A DNA stretch of 35,052 nt from a virus: the IMG/VR virus record IMGVR_UViG_3300022918_000025, positions 1 to 35,052 of that record. One strand, written 5' to 3'. Below are positions 34,325-35,052 of this stretch, piece by piece (the stretch's first letter is position 1; every line of letters begins with the position of its first letter). Made by a program: the position numbers and the translations under genes. Under the pieces are notes generated by a model, which did not search any database, was not told where the DNA came from, and saw only the letters and a program-made list of their open reading frames with translations.

Positions 34325-34660
34325 TTATTCTCCGATGTAGGAAGGTTGGGCAAACTGGTTATTGACACTATACGGAGAAAGATTGCTTCCATACTTTCCG
34401 AGGGGATTGGAAATTGAATTTGGATCTAGCTGATTAGAGTTTACATTGCCACGGTACTGGCCTTGTGGTGTATAAAGTTTTAGACTGTTGTAATCATTGC
34501 GCACGTCGTTAGGCTCAGGAGTGCACTTAACTTGCCCCCTTACTGTGAAGCAAGCTGCATGTGCCGAACCAGAGAAGCACGCCAGGATGAATATGCCGAT
34601 GATCATGATGAATGTCATGATCCAGATGTAACGTGTTTCGCTTTTGTCTTCGTTGTTCAT
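34325..34660 (-). CDS. Exported protein with 'SNPxGKYGSxxSPxSxNN' repeats (111 aa)
   Basis: GAGGAG precedes ATG 34660. The N-terminal hydrophobic stretch (about 11-30) ends in A-H-A before A-C (signal-peptidase-like site near 35). The mature part ends D-P-N-S-I-S-N-P-L-G-K-Y-G-S-N-L-S-P-Y-S-V-N-N. This repeat is familiar from bacterial periplasmic or surface proteins of unknown function. It suggests capture of a host gene (moron). Two or three Cys (37, 46) may form a disulphide. Confidence 0.72.
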   Translation of the reverse strand: MNNEDKSETRYIWIMTFIMIIGIFILACFSGSAHAACFTVRGQVKCTPEPNDVRNDYNSLKLYTPQGQYRGNVNSNQLDPNSISNPLGKYGSNLSPYSVNNQFAQPSYIGE

Positions 34661-34662
34661 GA

Positions 34663-34770
34663 TTAGCTCCTCAAGGTTAACCAGTACATTATCCCGCTTC
34701 CCCACATAGCCAAAGATGCGATAATTACAATGAATATGCCGTAAGCGTTAATTAGTTGTTCGTCAGTCAT
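34663..34770 (-). CDS. Single-pass membrane peptide (35 aa)
   Basis: ATG 34770 has GGGAG seven bases upstream and overlaps the previous stop (ATGA). Residues about 10-32 are hydrophobic (G-I-F-I-V-I-I-A-S-L-A-M-W-G-S-G-I-M-Y-W). The next ATG follows two bases after its stop. Function unknown. Confidence 0.62.
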   Translation of the reverse strand: MTDEQLINAYGIFIVIIASLAMWGSGIMYWLTLRS

Positions 34771-34934
34771 TTCGTACTCCCACAGTTAGGGCATCGCCCA
34801 TTCTCAAATATGCTGAACTTTCCTTGCCATTTGCATTTTCCTTTGCATGTCTTCAATGGTTGTGGCTGCAATTGCTCGGCCTTCAATTCAGTAGGATAAG
34901 CCTTGATGTAGTCTCGTACCGTTACCCGAATCAT
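34767..34934 (-). CDS. Zinc-ribbon protein (55 aa)
   Basis: Cys30-x3-Cys34 and Cys48-P-N-Cys51 form a likely single zinc ribbon (C-K-G-K-C-K-W ... C-P-N-C-G). ATG 34934 overlaps the stop of the nuclease gene (ATGA). Small zinc ribbons beside phage nucleases or regulators are common. Target not known. Confidence 0.68.
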   Translation of the reverse strand: MIRVTVRDYIKAYPTELKAEQLQPQPLKTCKGKCKWQGKFSIFENGRCPNCGSTK

Positions 34935-35052
34935 ATAAGCACCACGTCTATATCATGAACCTGCTTCATAAGGCGATATTTAATCTTGAAAACGTCTGTC
35001 TTGATGCCTTTAACGTCCTCGACGATCTGGACACCTTTATCTTTATACACAA
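34931..35052 (-). CDS. DUF1064 (predicted nuclease) protein, C-terminal part (cut by window edge)
   Basis: The last 39 codons are visible: V-Q-I-V-E-D-V-K-G-I-K-T-D-V-F-K-I-K-Y-R-L-M. This fits the end of DUF1064 proteins, a restriction-endonuclease-like family of phages (motif E-D-V-K-G). The E and K of E-D-V-K-G fit a PD-(D/E)xK-like active site. It may cut branched DNA, as RusA-type enzymes do in this genome position. The N-terminus lies outside. Confidence 0.78.
   Translation of the reverse strand, partial: VYKDKGVQIVEDVKGIKTDVFKIKYRLMKQVHDIDVVLI

Noticed and set aside
1-35052. CRISPR arrays, insertion sequences, integrase and att sites
   Set aside because: No regularly spaced repeats, transposase motifs or tyrosine/serine recombinase signatures were found in the window.

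Overview
The window is part of a tailed double-stranded DNA phage genome (free phage or prophage). The structural set points to a podovirus with a P22-like tail machine: P22-like terminase and portal, gp4-like and gp10-like head-tail proteins, and three ejection-protein-like genes. The capsid belongs to the N4-gp56 type rather than the P22 type. No integrase, DNA polymerase, helicase, primase or cI-type repressor is visible. The lysis genes (i-spanin with an embedded o-spanin) and a signal-peptide protein indicate a Gram-negative, probably proteobacterial, host; the species cannot be read from the sequence.

Layout. (1) 1-1839, minus strand: small early or regulatory genes led by a Cro-like repressor (1687-1839). 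A possible stand-alone small RNA with its own promoter and terminator (593-783) follows them. (2) 1840-1990: back-to-back divergent promoters with two short palindromes, the likely Cro-controlled switch. (3) 1992-10806, plus strand: the early operon. It holds many small accessory genes, an ERF annealing protein and SSB, a cytosine-methyltransferase-like protein, a DUF3310 protein and two paralogous HNH-AP2 homing endonucleases. Intergenic repeats and a striking structured element (2754-2951) lie near its start. (4) 10803-33679, minus strand: one tightly coupled late operon, read right to left. It carries three adsorption or virion-like proteins, small genes, TerS, TerL, portal, scaffold, major capsid, an HNH gene, a structural protein, a second HNH gene, small virion proteins, gp4-like, gp10-like, a cupin, three ejection proteins, a tail fibre, membrane or holin genes, endolysin, Rz with embedded Rz1, and a last membrane protein. 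(5) 33694-35052, minus strand: late-control region. It has a DUF1064 nuclease (partial), small genes, a signal-peptide protein and a putative Q-like regulator. The regulator is followed at once by a consensus promoter and an intrinsic terminator, the same order as lambda Q, pR' and tR'.

How it works together (inference). Cro and the palindromes control the early promoter. ERF and SSB serve recombination and replication. The Q-like protein would let polymerase pass the terminator at 33694-33721 and transcribe the 23 kb late operon. The most interesting signals are an I-TevI-like control hairpin with an internal promoter in front of a homing endonuclease (24459-24493), the roughly 170-nt structured element flanked by direct repeats (2754-2951), the small-RNA-like locus at 593-783, the pR'/tR'-like module, and a membrane micropeptide on the opposite strand at the position equivalent to the P22 immI locus (15049-15123).
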